64,000 bases of DNA from Tritonibacter multivorans (GTDB taxonomy: Bacteria; Pseudomonadota; Alphaproteobacteria; Rhodobacterales; Rhodobacteraceae): positions 49,341 through 113,340 of the forward strand of contig NZ_CYSD01000015.1 of assembly GCF_001458415.1 (NCBI RefSeq), in the 5' to 3' direction. This document shows, one piece after another, positions 35,888 to 44,970 of the stretch (the stretch's first letter is position 1; every line of letters starts with the position of its first letter). The notes beneath the pieces are model-generated. The model was given only the letters and a program-made list of their open reading frames with translations. It made no database searches and had not been told where the DNA came from. The translations under genes and the position numbers were made by a program.

Positions 35888-37309
35888 ATGAGCAATTTTT
35901 TCAAGTTTTCGGGAACCAAGACCATCTTGACGGCCGGGGTTCTGGCCTTTGCGTTGGGGGCAGCCCCGGCAAAAGCGGACAATGTCACCGATGCGATGAT
36001 CGGTGCGTATAACTCAAGCGGCCTGCTGGAGCAGAACCGCGCGCTGCTGCGTGCAGCAGATGAACAAGTGGCAATCGCGGTGTCACGCCTGCGTCCGATC
36101 GTTCAGGCCGCGCTTGATATTGGCCGCGACTACAGCCGTTCCGTCACGTCTGGCGTTGGCGCTTCTTCGGGGCGTGGCAGCACCGATGCAAGCGTATCTC
36201 TGACTCTCAGCTGGCTGCTGTTTGACAATGGCGTCTCTCAGCTCAGCAAGGCCGCCGCGCAGGAAACCGTTTTGGCAACACGCCAGTCGCTGGTTGATGT
36301 GGAACAGGCGGTGCTGTTCTCGGCGGTGCAGGCCTATGTGGGTGTGCTGTCGCAGCAAGACATCGTGGCCCTGCGCCGCAACAACCTGCGTCTTCTGCAG
36401 GAAGAACAGCGCGCCGCCAACGACCGTTTCGAGGTCGGCGAAGTGACCCGCACAGACGTCGCGCTGGCGGAAAGCCGTGTGGCGCAGGCGCGCTCTAACC
36501 TGATCAATGCTGAAGGCGATCTGCAAACCGCCAAAGCCGTCTATGAACAGGTGGTTGGCCGTATGCCAGGCGCGATCTCTGTCTACCCGCCGCTTCCCGG
36601 TCGTCCCGGATCGGTCGCAAATGCCCGTGCCAATGCGCTGCGCACCCACCCGAGCCTTAAGGCCCAGCAGCACACTGTCAAAGCACGCGAACTGGATGCC
36701 ACAGGCGCCCTGCGCGCCATGGGGCCGTCTCTGAACCTGAACGTCAGAGGCAGTCACACGGAGGCCAAAGACACCAGCGACACGGGTCGTTCGGCTTCGG
36801 TTGGTCTGGAACTTTCGCAGCAGATTTATTCCGGTGGCCGTCTGGCCGCGACCCGTCGCGCCGGTGTGGCACAGCTGGACGCTGCCAAGGGCAACCTGAT
36901 CACCATCCAGCGCGGTATCGTGCAGGAAGTGGTCAGCGCTTTTGCTTCGCTCGAAGCGGCCGAAGCCAGTCTGATTGCCTCGAACGAACAGGTGCGCGCG
37001 GCGCAGGTGGCCTTTGACGGGATCCGCGAGGAAGCCACTCTGGGGTCACGCACCACATTGGACGTTCTGGAAGCGGAACAGGATTTGCTGGATGCGCAAA
37101 CTGCCCGTCTTCAGGCGCGCGCCAACCAGTCGATTGCGGCTTACCAGCTGCTGCAGGCGCAGGGTCTTTTGACCGCGGATAACCTGCGTCTCGGCGTCGA
37201 ACAATACGATCCGGAGCTGTACTACAACGCTGTGAAATCCGCGCCGGCCTTTGTCACCAAACGGGGGCAAGATTTGGACCGTGTGCTCAAAGCGTTGAAG
37301 AAGAACTGA
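35888..37309 (+). CDS. tolC: TolC-family outer membrane efflux/secretion protein
   Basis: A 473-residue outer-membrane channel component with signal peptide (ILTAGVLAFALGAAPAKA, cleavage near ADN). Two structural repeats are visible, with coiled-coil stretches (YVGVLSQQDIVALRRNNLRLLQEEQRAANDRFEVGEVTRTDVALAE read in parts; EEATLGSRTTLDVLEAEQDLLDAQ) typical of TolC, including the VGEVTRTDVALAES / LGSRTTLDVLEAEQ pair. It forms a trimeric tunnel for type I secretion or RND/MFS efflux. No inner-membrane partner is adjacent. The next gene, an acidic protein, is 88 bases downstream. Confidence 0.93.
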   Translation: MSNFFKFSGTKTILTAGVLAFALGAAPAKADNVTDAMIGAYNSSGLLEQNRALLRAADEQVAIAVSRLRPIVQAALDIGRDYSRSVTSGVGASSGRGSTDASVSLTLSWLLFDNGVSQLSKAAAQETVLATRQSLVDVEQAVLFSAVQAYVGVLSQQDIVALRRNNLRLLQEEQRAANDRFEVGEVTRTDVALAESRVAQARSNLINAEGDLQTAKAVYEQVVGRMPGAISVYPPLPGRPGSVANARANALRTHPSLKAQQHTVKARELDATGALRAMGPSLNLNVRGSHTEAKDTSDTGRSASVGLELSQQIYSGGRLAATRRAGVAQLDAAKGNLITIQRGIVQEVVSAFASLEAAEASLIASNEQVRAAQVAFDGIREEATLGSRTTLDVLEAEQDLLDAQTARLQARANQSIAAYQLLQAQGLLTADNLRLGVEQYDPELYYNAVKSAPAFVTKRGQDLDRVLKALKKN

Positions 37310-37397
37310 GAATTCACGGTCTCAGTGCTCAGACCTGTTGTGTGACGGGGGCAAGATGGCTAAGCTCATCCTCAAGAGGTGAGCAAGGCAAAGAAAT

Positions 37398-38807
37398 ATG
37401 TCCGAACCCGTCACACATGCTGAAATCGAAGATGTCCTGACATCCATCCGGCGCTTGGTCAGCACCAACGCCGAGGCAAGCCGATCCGAAATCGGTGGGA
37501 CAGCACAACGCCCGGCTGCGCGCAGCAACGGGCGTTTGGTGCTTACGCCAGCCCTGCGGGTGATGCCGCAGGTGGAGGCCCCAGCCAATGATGCCAATGC
37601 GGAGGTGACAGAGGTGTCACCCTCGCCGGTGGAGGATCTGAAAGCAGACTTCCTGCGCGACCCGCAACCGGAGCCGCCGGAAATCCTTCAGACCGCATCT
37701 GACATAAATCCTGCGCCCCAAACGCGCGAAACCCTTGGGACGGAGCAGGAAGCAGTCGAACAGCCTGCGCCTTCGGTCGACGGCACAAATGGCACCGCAA
37801 AACCGCTGGTTCTGTCTGAAGTTGTTGAAGAAGAACCCAAAAGCGCACCGCCGGTCTTTGACGATCTGCCCGAAGCACCGGTTTCTGTGCAGCAGCCCGT
37901 CGAAAAAGATGTCGCCAAAGACGTCGCCAAAGACAGTGAGGCCGCGGCAGAAGCCGTTTCTGAAAGCGCGGCAGTGGCACCGGTGATAGAACCGGCTGAG
38001 ACGCCAGAGGCGGCTCCTGTAGCCCATGTAAACGGCGTCGCTTCGCTACATGACGCCGCGCCTGTAGGGGCTACGGCTGAGCCGGCAGCAGAGAAGGCAG
38101 AAGATGACGCCCCGTGGCGTGATCCATCCGCCACCCTGTACGCCGCCGCCAAGGGCAAGGCCGCCGCAGCCGAAGCGTCAGAAAGCGCATCCGCGGAACG
38201 TCCAGCGCCCAGTGCGCGGGTGGCCGCTGTTGTGCGGTGTATCTCTGAAATTGTGAACGCGCATGAGGCGGGCGAAAAGGTTCCGGGTGGGGCGCATTGG
38301 ACGGACCCTCAGAACGAAGACGACACCGGCGCTTTGCCGACCAAATCCCCCGAGGAAACGGACTGGCAAGACACTGCTGAGGTTGAGGCCGCTGAGGCCA
38401 CAGTGCCCGAAGCGTCAGCTCTGGAAGAGCCCGTGGTGGAAGAGCCCGCGCTGGAAGCCACAGTGGCGCAAGAGCCGGCGCCGACCTCCGGTGCTGTTGC
38501 AGACACGCCTGACACCGCAGCCAGCTTGTTGTCCGAGGCCACCGTAGCCGCCGTACAGGGGCAGGTACGGGAGCAGTTGAATGACGCGGTAGAAACAGCT
38601 GTGCAAAATGCGTTGCCGACAACCGCCTCTAAGCCGCAGTTGCCGGTTGATGAGGCCTTTCTGGACGAAGGCGCGCTGCGCGAACTGGTGGCCGAAACCG
38701 TGCGCCAAGAACTGCAGGGCGCGCTTGGGGAACGGATCACCCGCAATGTGCGCAAGCTGGTGCGCCGGGAAATTCAACGCGCTCTGAATACACAAGAATT
38801 GTTCTAA
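37398..38807 (+). CDS. Acidic PopZ-like protein of unknown function
   Basis: A 469-residue, strongly acidic, Ala/Pro/Glu-rich protein in three parts. The N-terminal helix MSEPVTHAEIEDVLTSIRRLVS recalls the PopZ/DUF2497 opening (EEILASIRRIIS). About 380 residues of disordered acidic linker follow (repeats such as KDVAKDVAKD, LEEPVVEEPALEATVAQEP). The C-terminal 55 residues (DEGALRELVAETVRQELQGALGE, RITRNVRKLVRREIQRAL) form a basic amphipathic helix pair. PopZ has the same helix / acidic linker / basic C-terminal layout and forms polar condensates. Sequence similarity beyond the N-terminal motif is low, so this is an analogy. Ends at a terminator shared with cobQ. Confidence 0.6.
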   Translation: MSEPVTHAEIEDVLTSIRRLVSTNAEASRSEIGGTAQRPAARSNGRLVLTPALRVMPQVEAPANDANAEVTEVSPSPVEDLKADFLRDPQPEPPEILQTASDINPAPQTRETLGTEQEAVEQPAPSVDGTNGTAKPLVLSEVVEEEPKSAPPVFDDLPEAPVSVQQPVEKDVAKDVAKDSEAAAEAVSESAAVAPVIEPAETPEAAPVAHVNGVASLHDAAPVGATAEPAAEKAEDDAPWRDPSATLYAAAKGKAAAAEASESASAERPAPSARVAAVVRCISEIVNAHEAGEKVPGGAHWTDPQNEDDTGALPTKSPEETDWQDTAEVEAAEATVPEASALEEPVVEEPALEATVAQEPAPTSGAVADTPDTAASLLSEATVAAVQGQVREQLNDAVETAVQNALPTTASKPQLPVDEAFLDEGALRELVAETVRQELQGALGERITRNVRKLVRREIQRALNTQELF

Positions 38808-38828
38808 GCGTCTGAACAGACAGTAAAA

Positions 38829-38864
38829 TGAGGCCTGACCAGTTGGTCAGGCCTTTTCTGTTTC
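38829..38864. terminator. Terminator shared by the PopZ-like gene and cobQ
   Basis: AGGCCTGACCA-GT-TGGTCAGGCCT then TTTTC. It terminates the + strand gene; the cobQ stop codon (38847-38849) lies inside the hairpin. Confidence 0.9.
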
Positions 38865-40313
38865 GCCAACCGGCGCCGCCAGCGACAGCAGCAGGTCCAG
38901 ATCCAGATGATCTTCCAGATGGGCTGCAAGCGCATCCAATGTGCTCTCAACTGTTTCGTCATACTCTGTCTGGCTTTCCGCGCCCAAAGAGCGCAGGAAG
39001 GCCGCGCGAAACGCGTCTGATCCAAACATCCCATGTAGATAAGACCCGCGCACCCGGCCACAGCGGCCAATCGCGCCTTCGGGGCGGCCCTCCAGCTTCA
39101 TCCAGGGGCGGTCACAGTCCGGCCCCGTGGTGCGCCCCATGTGGATCTCGTAACCCTCAACGCCGAGGTCACTGTCCATGGTGCGCGCGCGCGATTGCGT
39201 GACCCGCTTTTCGCCTGCCATGACGGTATGCACATCCAGCAGGCCAAGGCCCGCGACCTTGCCGGGGCGGCCATCAACGCCGTCGGGATCATCAATGGTT
39301 TTGCCGAGCATCTGATAGCCCCCGCACAGGCCCACCACATGGCCCCCGCGTCGATGATGAGCGAGAATATCAATATCCCAGCCCTGCGCGCGCAGGTAAT
39401 TCAGATCGCCAATGGTGGATTTCGACCCCGGAATCAGGATCAGATCCGCATCGCCGGGCAGGGCGCGTCCGGGGGGGACAATCTCGATCGTGACATCCGG
39501 TTCATTGGCCAGCGGGTCCAGGTCGTCGAAATTTGCCATCCGCTCCAGCTGCGGCACCACGATCTTGCAGGCCCCACCTTTGTGGGAGGCAATGTCCATC
39601 ATGTCCTCAGCAGGCAGTTTCCATGCGTCCCAAAACCACGGCACAACTCCCAGACAGGGCCAGCCGGTGCGCGCGGCAATATCGTCGCGGCCCGCGTCAA
39701 ACAGGCTGACATCGCCGCGAAACCGATTGATGGTAAAGCCCTTGACCTTGGCCAGATCCGCCGCGTCCAGCACCGCATGGGTGCCGACAACCTGCGCAAT
39801 CACGCCGCCCCGGTGAATATCACCAACCAGCACGACGGGCACATTCGCCGCCTGCGCAAAGCCCATATTGGCGATGTCATTCTTGCGTAGGTTGGTTTCA
39901 GCAGGCGACCCTGCACCTTCGATCAGCACCAGATCCACATTGCGCGCCAGCCGGTGGAAGCTTTCCAGTGCGGCCTCCAACAGCCCCGTTTTGTCGCGCA
40001 TAAAGCTGCCGGCCCCTTGGGTGCCGCGTCGTTTGCCTTGCACAATCACCTGCGCGCCCGTGTCAGTTTCCGGTTTCAGCAGCACCGGGTTCATATCCGT
40101 ATGCGGCAGACGCATGGCGGCGCGGGCTTGCAGCGCCTGCGCGCGGCCAATCTCTCCGCCCTCCGGCGTCACGGCGGCATTGTTGGACATGTTTTGCGGC
40201 TTGAACGGTGCAACGGTCAGGCCCCTACGGACAAAGGCGCGGGCAAGCCCTGCCACCAACAGCGATTTCCCAACATTGCTGCCGGTGCCCTGGATCATAA
40301 TGGACTGCGCCAC
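38847..40313 (-). CDS. cobQ: Cobyric acid synthase
   Basis: A 488-residue enzyme of the cobalamin pathway that amidates four carboxylates of adenosylcobyrinic acid a,c-diamide. The N-terminal P-loop-type domain shows [22 protein letters not shown] and [27 protein letters not shown]; the C-terminal glutamine amidotransferase has [15 protein letters not shown] (catalytic Cys) and YLHGMFGSD (His). It starts at GTG 40313 with GGAGG five bases upstream. No other cob gene is adjacent and no cobalamin riboswitch was recognised upstream. Confidence 0.97.
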   Translation of the reverse strand: MAQSIMIQGTGSNVGKSLLVAGLARAFVRRGLTVAPFKPQNMSNNAAVTPEGGEIGRAQALQARAAMRLPHTDMNPVLLKPETDTGAQVIVQGKRRGTQGAGSFMRDKTGLLEAALESFHRLARNVDLVLIEGAGSPAETNLRKNDIANMGFAQAANVPVVLVGDIHRGGVIAQVVGTHAVLDAADLAKVKGFTINRFRGDVSLFDAGRDDIAARTGWPCLGVVPWFWDAWKLPAEDMMDIASHKGGACKIVVPQLERMANFDDLDPLANEPDVTIEIVPPGRALPGDADLILIPGSKSTIGDLNYLRAQGWDIDILAHHRRGGHVVGLCGGYQMLGKTIDDPDGVDGRPGKVAGLGLLDVHTVMAGEKRVTQSRARTMDSDLGVEGYEIHMGRTTGPDCDRPWMKLEGRPEGAIGRCGRVRGSYLHGMFGSDAFRAAFLRSLGAESQTEYDETVESTLDALAAHLEDHLDLDLLLSLAAPVGETEKA

Positions 40314-40376
40314 AATTGCCTCCTACCTTATGGAGCGGTAACGATTCAGGCGACCATAGACGCAAATGAGGTGCAG

Positions 40377-40943
40377 ATGAACACGCCAGCCCATCTTCTG
40401 ACCAGTGCCGCGCTGTTTGGGCGCAAGGGCGGAAAGAAAACCCTGTTTGCAGCGACCCTTGGCGGTCTTTTGCCAGATCTGTCGCTGTATCTTCTGGTGG
40501 TCTGGGCCTTCAATGTGCAGGGGCTGACACCGGATGTGGTGTTTGGCGAGAAATACTTCTCTCCTGAATGGCAGCAGATCTTTGCAATCGACAATTCCAT
40601 CCCTCTTTGGGGGCTATTGCTGGCCCTCGCGTTGTGGCGGCGGGTGGACTGGGCAGTGGCGCTCTGTGCGGCGGCTTTGCTGCATATTGGACTGGATTTC
40701 ACGATGCATGCGGGCGACGGGCGGCCAAACTTCTGGCCGGTCTCCGATTGGATTTTCGATTCACCCATCAGCTATTGGGACAGTGGGCACCATGCGCATA
40801 TGGTGGCCCCGGTGACGCTGGTTGCCAGCTTTGCGGCGTTTGTCGTGCTGTGGCGGCTGTGCCGCTGGCCGGGCAGAGGGCTCTTTGCCTGTCTGATGGC
40901 GGCAGAGCTTTGGACCGCCTGGCAGATGTTCACTTATTTCTAA
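40377..40943 (+). CDS. Membrane-bound hydrolase-like protein (DUF457/YdjM-like)
   Basis: A 188-residue integral membrane protein starting MNTPAHLLTSAALFGRKGGKKTL, with AATLGGLLPDLSLYLL, AAALLHIGLDFTMHAGDGRPNFWPVSDW and SYWDSGHHAHMVAPV. The early His (PAHL), the LLPD motif and HIGLDF..H with HHAHM are those of the YdjM/DUF457 group, predicted membrane-bound metal-dependent hydrolases. Substrate unknown. Divergent from cobQ across 63 bases, an arrangement that could mean shared regulation, but no direct link to cobalamin is shown. Confidence 0.8.
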   Translation: MNTPAHLLTSAALFGRKGGKKTLFAATLGGLLPDLSLYLLVVWAFNVQGLTPDVVFGEKYFSPEWQQIFAIDNSIPLWGLLLALALWRRVDWAVALCAAALLHIGLDFTMHAGDGRPNFWPVSDWIFDSPISYWDSGHHAHMVAPVTLVASFAAFVVLWRLCRWPGRGLFACLMAAELWTAWQMFTYF

Positions 40944-40952
40944 GGCCTCATA

Positions 40953-40988
40953 AAAGAAAAGCGCGCCCCCCCGGGCGCGCTTTTCTTT
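40953..40988. terminator. Bidirectional terminator between the YdjM-like gene and the DUF6280 gene
   Basis: AAAGAAAAGCGCGCCC / GGGCGCGCTTTTCTTT, perfect stem with a five-base loop, A- and T-rich ends. Confidence 0.95.
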
Positions 40989-41016
40989 AGACAGCTTTTG
41001 AAGGCTGCTTATGCGA

Positions 41017-41334
41017 TCAGGCCGCTTCGGCCTGCGCAGCGTGTCGGCGTTCGCTTTCCTCGCGGGACAGCGCAACGGAGGTACGAATACCTTTACCCAC
41101 GAATTCCATCAGACCGGTGACAACACGTTCACTGGGGTCAATACCCGCGCAGGTCAGCACTTCGCGGCCATCGCGAGAGCGCGCCCAACGGGCGATTTGT
41201 TCGGGGCCGTTACCGTATTTTTTGTCATCGGCAATGGCGTCATCCAGAGCGGCCAGAACAACGGCTGCAAAAAGCTTGCGCGCGCGGTTGCCCTGTTCGT
41301 TGTTAAAAGCGGAGCCGTCAACGAAATCTTGCAT
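41017..41334 (-). CDS. DUF6280 family protein
   Basis: A 105-residue soluble protein, MQDFVDGSAFNNEQGNRARKLF then VLAALDDAIADDKKYGNGPEQIARWARSRDG and VLTCAGIDPSERVV. I recognise it as a small, strongly conserved Rhodobacterales protein designated DUF6280, usually divergent from efp as here. The one Cys (VLTCAG) sits before the GIDPSERV motif. Predicted helical; no function established. AAAGGAAACGAG precedes the ATG. Confidence 0.85.
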   Translation of the reverse strand: MQDFVDGSAFNNEQGNRARKLFAAVVLAALDDAIADDKKYGNGPEQIARWARSRDGREVLTCAGIDPSERVVTGLMEFVGKGIRTSVALSREESERRHAAQAEAA

Positions 41335-41493
41335 CTCGTTTCCTTTGTTGTTCTTGCTATTGCATTTTCGGCGTGAGCGGTCTTATGACGTATTTGTAAC
41401 GATTCGGGTAGCCCAGTGTTGCATATCATTTATGCATTTTATGCATGCCTATCTGGTGGGCACCCCTGCCCAATTCTACGACATATCGTGAAC

Positions 41494-41522
41494 TTGCCAG
41501 CCGCAGCACTGCTCGATATAGG
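41494..41522 (+). promoter_or_regulatory. Sigma-70 promoter of efp
   Basis: TTGCCA (41494-41499), 17-bp spacer, TATAGG (41517-41522), 39 bases before the efp start codon. Upstream (41432-41446) lie two ATGCAT palindromes three bases apart, possible regulatory sites in the region shared with the divergent DUF6280 gene. Confidence 0.65.
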
Positions 41523-41561
41523 GTTTTCAACCTTTACTTCAACCACGCGAAAGGCATGAGC

Positions 41562-42125
41562 ATGCCCAAGATCAACGGTAACGAAATCCGTCCCGGCAAT
41601 ATTTTGGAACATAACGGTGGTCTGTGGGCCGCGGTTAAGGTCGACCACGTAAAGCCCGGTAAAGGCGGGGCATTTGCACAGGTCGAAATGAAGAACCTGC
41701 GCAATGGTTCCAAACTGAACGAACGCTTCCGCTCTGCTGACAAAGTGGAACGTGTACGTCTGGAGCAGAAAGATCAGCAGTTCCTCTACGAATCTGATGG
41801 CATGCTGGTGTTCATGGACGCCGAAACTTTTGAACAGATCGAAGTTTCTGCGGAACTGCTCGGCGAACGTCGCCCGTTCCTGCAGGACGGTATGACCGCC
41901 GTGGTGGAATATTACGAATCCGAGGCGCTGAACGTGTCCCTGCCGCAGAAAGTGACCTGCCAGATCGTTGAGACAGAGCCAGTTGTCAAAGGTCAGACGG
42001 CTGCGAACTCTTTCAAGCCTGCGATTCTGGACAATGGTGTGAAGGTCATGGTGCCGCCCTTCGTGGGTCAGGACGAAATGATCGTCGTCAACACCGAGAC
42101 CATGGAATACGCCGAACGCGCCTAA
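41562..42125 (+). CDS. efp: Elongation factor P
   Basis: A 187-residue factor that rescues ribosomes stalled at polyproline. It begins [22 protein letters not shown], has KPGKGGAF with Lys34 as the modifiable tip residue, VERVRLE and [15 protein letters not shown] of domains II/III. Lys34 implies the EpmA-type beta-lysylation or an unmodified form; the modifying enzyme is not in the window. GAAAGG seven bases upstream favours ATG 41562 over the ATG at 41556. Confidence 0.97.
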   Translation: MPKINGNEIRPGNILEHNGGLWAAVKVDHVKPGKGGAFAQVEMKNLRNGSKLNERFRSADKVERVRLEQKDQQFLYESDGMLVFMDAETFEQIEVSAELLGERRPFLQDGMTAVVEYYESEALNVSLPQKVTCQIVETEPVVKGQTAANSFKPAILDNGVKVMVPPFVGQDEMIVVNTETMEYAERA

Positions 42126-42146
42126 TTCGCTTCGACATCCATCTTC

Positions 42147-42178
42147 AAACCCTCGCAAGCGCTGCTTGCGGGGGTTTT
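42147..42178 (+). terminator. Intrinsic terminator of efp
   Basis: AAACCCTCGCAAGC / GCTTGCGGGGGTTTT with loop GCT (one mismatch), then TTTTGCGTTTTT downstream. Confidence 0.85.
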
Positions 42179-42280
42179 GCGTTTTTGCGCCTCTTAAGCG
42201 GGCGACAAAGCGACCGGTTCCATTTTTGTGCGAGCGTGATATGCCTTTGGGTCATCAGGAGGATGGGGAGGACATCAGCC

Positions 42281-43240
42281 ATGATGCGAAGCCACGTGGA
42301 AAAGGTGATCGAGGCGACCGAATCCAAGTCGAGCGCCGCGCGGTCGCGGCTTGTGGCCTCTTGGCGGCGGTCCATTGACAAACACGGGCTCGATCCCGGC
42401 CAGCGCGCCGCGGTGCAGCGTCTGGAGGACAGGCAACTGGCGGATCATCGCGATCGGGCCGGGGATCTGCTGTCGATTGCGCGCCCGCAGATGGATCAGC
42501 TGTTTCGTCTGGTGGGGCAGTCGGGCTGCACCGTGCTGCTGACCAATGCAGATGGGGTTGTTCTGGACCATCGCTGCACGGAAGGGGAGGCTCAGGTGTT
42601 TCGCAGTTGGGGCCTGTGGCAGGGCACAGATTGGAGCGAACGCGCCGAGGGCACCAATGGCATTGGCACCTGTCTGGCCGAAGACCGGCAGGTTATCATC
42701 CACCGCGACGAACATTTCCTCGCCCGCAATGTCGGCATGAGCTGCATGGATGCGCCGATCTATGGCGCGGCGGGGCAATTGGTCGGGGCGCTTGATGTGT
42801 CCTCGGCCCGTGCGGATCAGACCGAGGACTTCAACCGCCTGATTGCCGCGATGGTGGCACAGACCGCGCGCCAGATCGAAGCCGAAGCCTTTCGCGCCGC
42901 CTTCCCAAAGGCACGCATACTGCTGGCGGACGGCGATGACGGCCCTTCGACCAAGCTGCTGGCGGTGGACAAGGATGATATTGTCATTGGCGCCACGCGC
43001 GGGGCCCGCAAGGCCTTTGGGCTCGCGCCGTCGGGTGATTTCAAATCCCGACCGGCATCCGACCTGTTCGGAGCCGAAGATGGCCCCACCGGATTCGAGA
43101 AAGCAGAACGCGCGGCGATGGTGCGTGCGCTTAGCCGGGCAGGGGGCAACGTGTCACAAGCGGCGCGCGCGCTGGGAATTGGCCGCGCAACCCTCTATCG
43201 GCGGATGAAACGGCTGGGGATCGGCGAAAACCACCCCTGA
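42281..43240 (+). CDS. GAF-Fis transcriptional regulator (AcoR-like without the AAA+ domain)
   Basis: A 319-residue regulator. The N-terminal half has SWRRSIDKHGLDP and a GAF-type sensor domain (GQSGCTVLLTNADGVVLDHR, SERAEGTNGIGTCLAEDRQVIIHRDEHFL read in parts, VGALDVSSAR), as in AcoR. The sigma-54-activating AAA+ domain that AcoR carries between GAF and DNA-binding parts is absent: the chain goes through a short linker straight to the Fis-type helix-turn-helix AARALGIGRATLYRRMKRLGI. It therefore cannot activate sigma-54 promoters. The aldehyde dehydrogenase gene follows 129 bases later with a palindromic operator between, so this is its likely regulator. Confidence 0.88.
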   Translation: MMRSHVEKVIEATESKSSAARSRLVASWRRSIDKHGLDPGQRAAVQRLEDRQLADHRDRAGDLLSIARPQMDQLFRLVGQSGCTVLLTNADGVVLDHRCTEGEAQVFRSWGLWQGTDWSERAEGTNGIGTCLAEDRQVIIHRDEHFLARNVGMSCMDAPIYGAAGQLVGALDVSSARADQTEDFNRLIAAMVAQTARQIEAEAFRAAFPKARILLADGDDGPSTKLLAVDKDDIVIGATRGARKAFGLAPSGDFKSRPASDLFGAEDGPTGFEKAERAAMVRALSRAGGNVSQAARALGIGRATLYRRMKRLGIGENHP

Positions 43241-43242
43241 TG

Positions 43243-43270
43243 TGTCTCAGCCCTGAGACAGGTGTGAGAC
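43243..43270. promoter_or_regulatory. Palindromic operator before the aldehyde dehydrogenase gene
   Basis: TGTCTCAG-CC-CTGAGACA (43243-43260) is a perfect 8-bp inverted repeat, followed by a third half-site TGAGACA at 43264-43270. It lies between the regulator and the gene it probably controls, and matches the dyad form bound by Fis-type HTH dimers. Confidence 0.7.
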
Positions 43271-43369
43271 AGCGCGTGTTTCGCCCCGGCTGACGCGGAC
43301 AGGGGGACAGGTCAGTGTCACTCCACGGGCATGGCTGGAGGAGCCGGCGCCCAAGTGGAGGAGACACCT

Positions 43370-44890
43370 ATGAATGAAATGACCCAACTGGACGCGACGT
43401 TTACCTCGCCGTTCAAAGAACGCTACGACAACTTTATTGGCGGCACATTTGTGGCGCCGGTCGGCGGCGAATATTTTGACAATATCACCCCGATTTCTGG
43501 CGCGAAGGTCTGCGAAGTGGCCCGTTCTGGCGCGGCCGATGTCGAACTGGCGCTGGATGCCGCCCACGCCGCCAAAGACGCCTGGGGCGCGCTGCCTGCT
43601 GCGGAACGCGCCAATGTGCTGCTGAAGGTCGCCGACCGTTTGGAGGAAAACCTCGACGTGCTGGCTAAGGCTGAAACCTGGGACAATGGCAAGCCGATCC
43701 GCGAAACCACAGCCGCCGACATCCCGCTGTCGATTGACCACTTCCGCTATTTCGCGGGCGTCCTGCGCGGGCAGGAAGGGTCAATGTCTGAGATTGACGC
43801 CGACACCATCGCCTATCACTTCCACGAACCGCTGGGCGTGGTGGGGCAGATCATCCCCTGGAACTTCTCGATCCTGATGGCAGCGTGGAAGCTGGCACCG
43901 GCGATTGCGGCAGGCAACTGCGTGGTGCTGAAACCGGCCGAGCAGACACCAGCCGCGATTATGGTGATGGCCGAGATCATTGCTGACCTGCTGCCCGCAG
44001 GTGTGCTGAACATCGTCAACGGCTACGGCGCCGAAGTGGGGGCACCGCTGGCGCAATCTCCGCGCATTGCCAAGATCGCCTTCACCGGCTCGACCCAGAC
44101 CGGCAAGATGATCATGCGCTATGCCACCGAAAACCTGATCCCGGTGACGCTGGAGTTGGGCGGCAAGTCCCCCAATATCTTCTTCTCGGATGTGATGGCC
44201 GAGGATGATGCGTTCTTTGACAAGGCGATCGAAGGTTTTGTGCTGTTTGCCTTTAATCAAGGTGAGGTCTGCACCTGCCCAAGCCGCGCGCTCATTCAGG
44301 AAGACATCTATGAGGCCTTTATTGAGCGTGCGATTGCGCGGGTGAAGGCGATCAAACAGGGCGATCCGCGCCTCATGGAGACCATGGTCGGCGCGCAGGC
44401 GAGCCAAGAGCAGCAGGATAAGATCCTGTCCTATCTGCAGATCGGTGTCGAAGAAGGCGCCGAGGTTCTGGCCGGTGGCGCAGCCGCGCCAATGGAGGGG
44501 GACCTGTCCAATGGTTTCTATATCCAGCCGACGATCCTGAAGGGGCACAACAAGATGCGGGTTTTCCAAGAGGAAATCTTTGGTCCCGTGGTGTCCGTGA
44601 CGACCTTCAAGACCGAAGAAGAGGCACTGCAGATCGCCAATGACTCTATGTACGGACTGGGCGCCGGCGTCTGGAGCCGCGATGCCAACCGTTGCTACCG
44701 CTTTGGCCGCGAGATTGAGGCAGGGCGCGTCTGGGTCAACAACTACCACGCATACCCGGCGCACGCGGCCTTTGGTGGCTACAAACAGTCCGGCATCGGG
44801 CGCGAGACCCACAAAATGATGTTGGACCACTACCAGCAGACCAAAAACATGCTGGTCAGCTACAACCCCAATAAGCTGGGCTTTTTCTAA
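43370..44890 (+). CDS. Aldehyde dehydrogenase (ExaC/AldB-like)
   Basis: A 506-residue NAD-dependent aldehyde dehydrogenase, near-identical in layout to ExaC-type acetaldehyde dehydrogenases: it begins with [27 protein letters not shown] (two pieces), [38 protein letters not shown] (general-base Glu), [12 protein letters not shown] (catalytic Cys) and [23 protein letters not shown]. The substrate is likely acetaldehyde or another short aldehyde made from alcohols. GGAGGAG lies before ATG. Likely controlled by the adjacent GAF-Fis regulator. Ends at a strong hairpin. Confidence 0.95.
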   Translation: MNEMTQLDATFTSPFKERYDNFIGGTFVAPVGGEYFDNITPISGAKVCEVARSGAADVELALDAAHAAKDAWGALPAAERANVLLKVADRLEENLDVLAKAETWDNGKPIRETTAADIPLSIDHFRYFAGVLRGQEGSMSEIDADTIAYHFHEPLGVVGQIIPWNFSILMAAWKLAPAIAAGNCVVLKPAEQTPAAIMVMAEIIADLLPAGVLNIVNGYGAEVGAPLAQSPRIAKIAFTGSTQTGKMIMRYATENLIPVTLELGGKSPNIFFSDVMAEDDAFFDKAIEGFVLFAFNQGEVCTCPSRALIQEDIYEAFIERAIARVKAIKQGDPRLMETMVGAQASQEQQDKILSYLQIGVEEGAEVLAGGAAAPMEGDLSNGFYIQPTILKGHNKMRVFQEEIFGPVVSVTTFKTEEEALQIANDSMYGLGAGVWSRDANRCYRFGREIEAGRVWVNNYHAYPAHAAFGGYKQSGIGRETHKMMLDHYQQTKNMLVSYNPNKLGFF

Positions 44891-44937
44891 GCCAGCGTTC
44901 CAGCTCTGCCTGCGCAAATGTGTGTGTGGCAGGCAGC

Positions 44938-44970
44938 CCCCCGCCCGGACCGCGACCCGGGCGGGGGATT
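44938..44970. terminator. GC-rich hairpin between aldehyde dehydrogenase and sterol desaturase genes
   Basis: CCCCCGCCCGG-N8-CCGGGCGGGGG, perfect 11-bp arms, flanked by ATTTC. It sits between convergent genes; the T-run is short, so termination is likely but not assured. Confidence 0.7.

Noticed and set aside
39141..39890. 249-codon frame opposite cobQ
   Set aside because: Overlaps the cobQ amidotransferase on the other strand; no protein-like features.
38829..40376. Cobalamin riboswitch before cobQ
   Set aside because: The 63-base gap between cobQ and its divergent neighbour is too short and lacks the B12-box.
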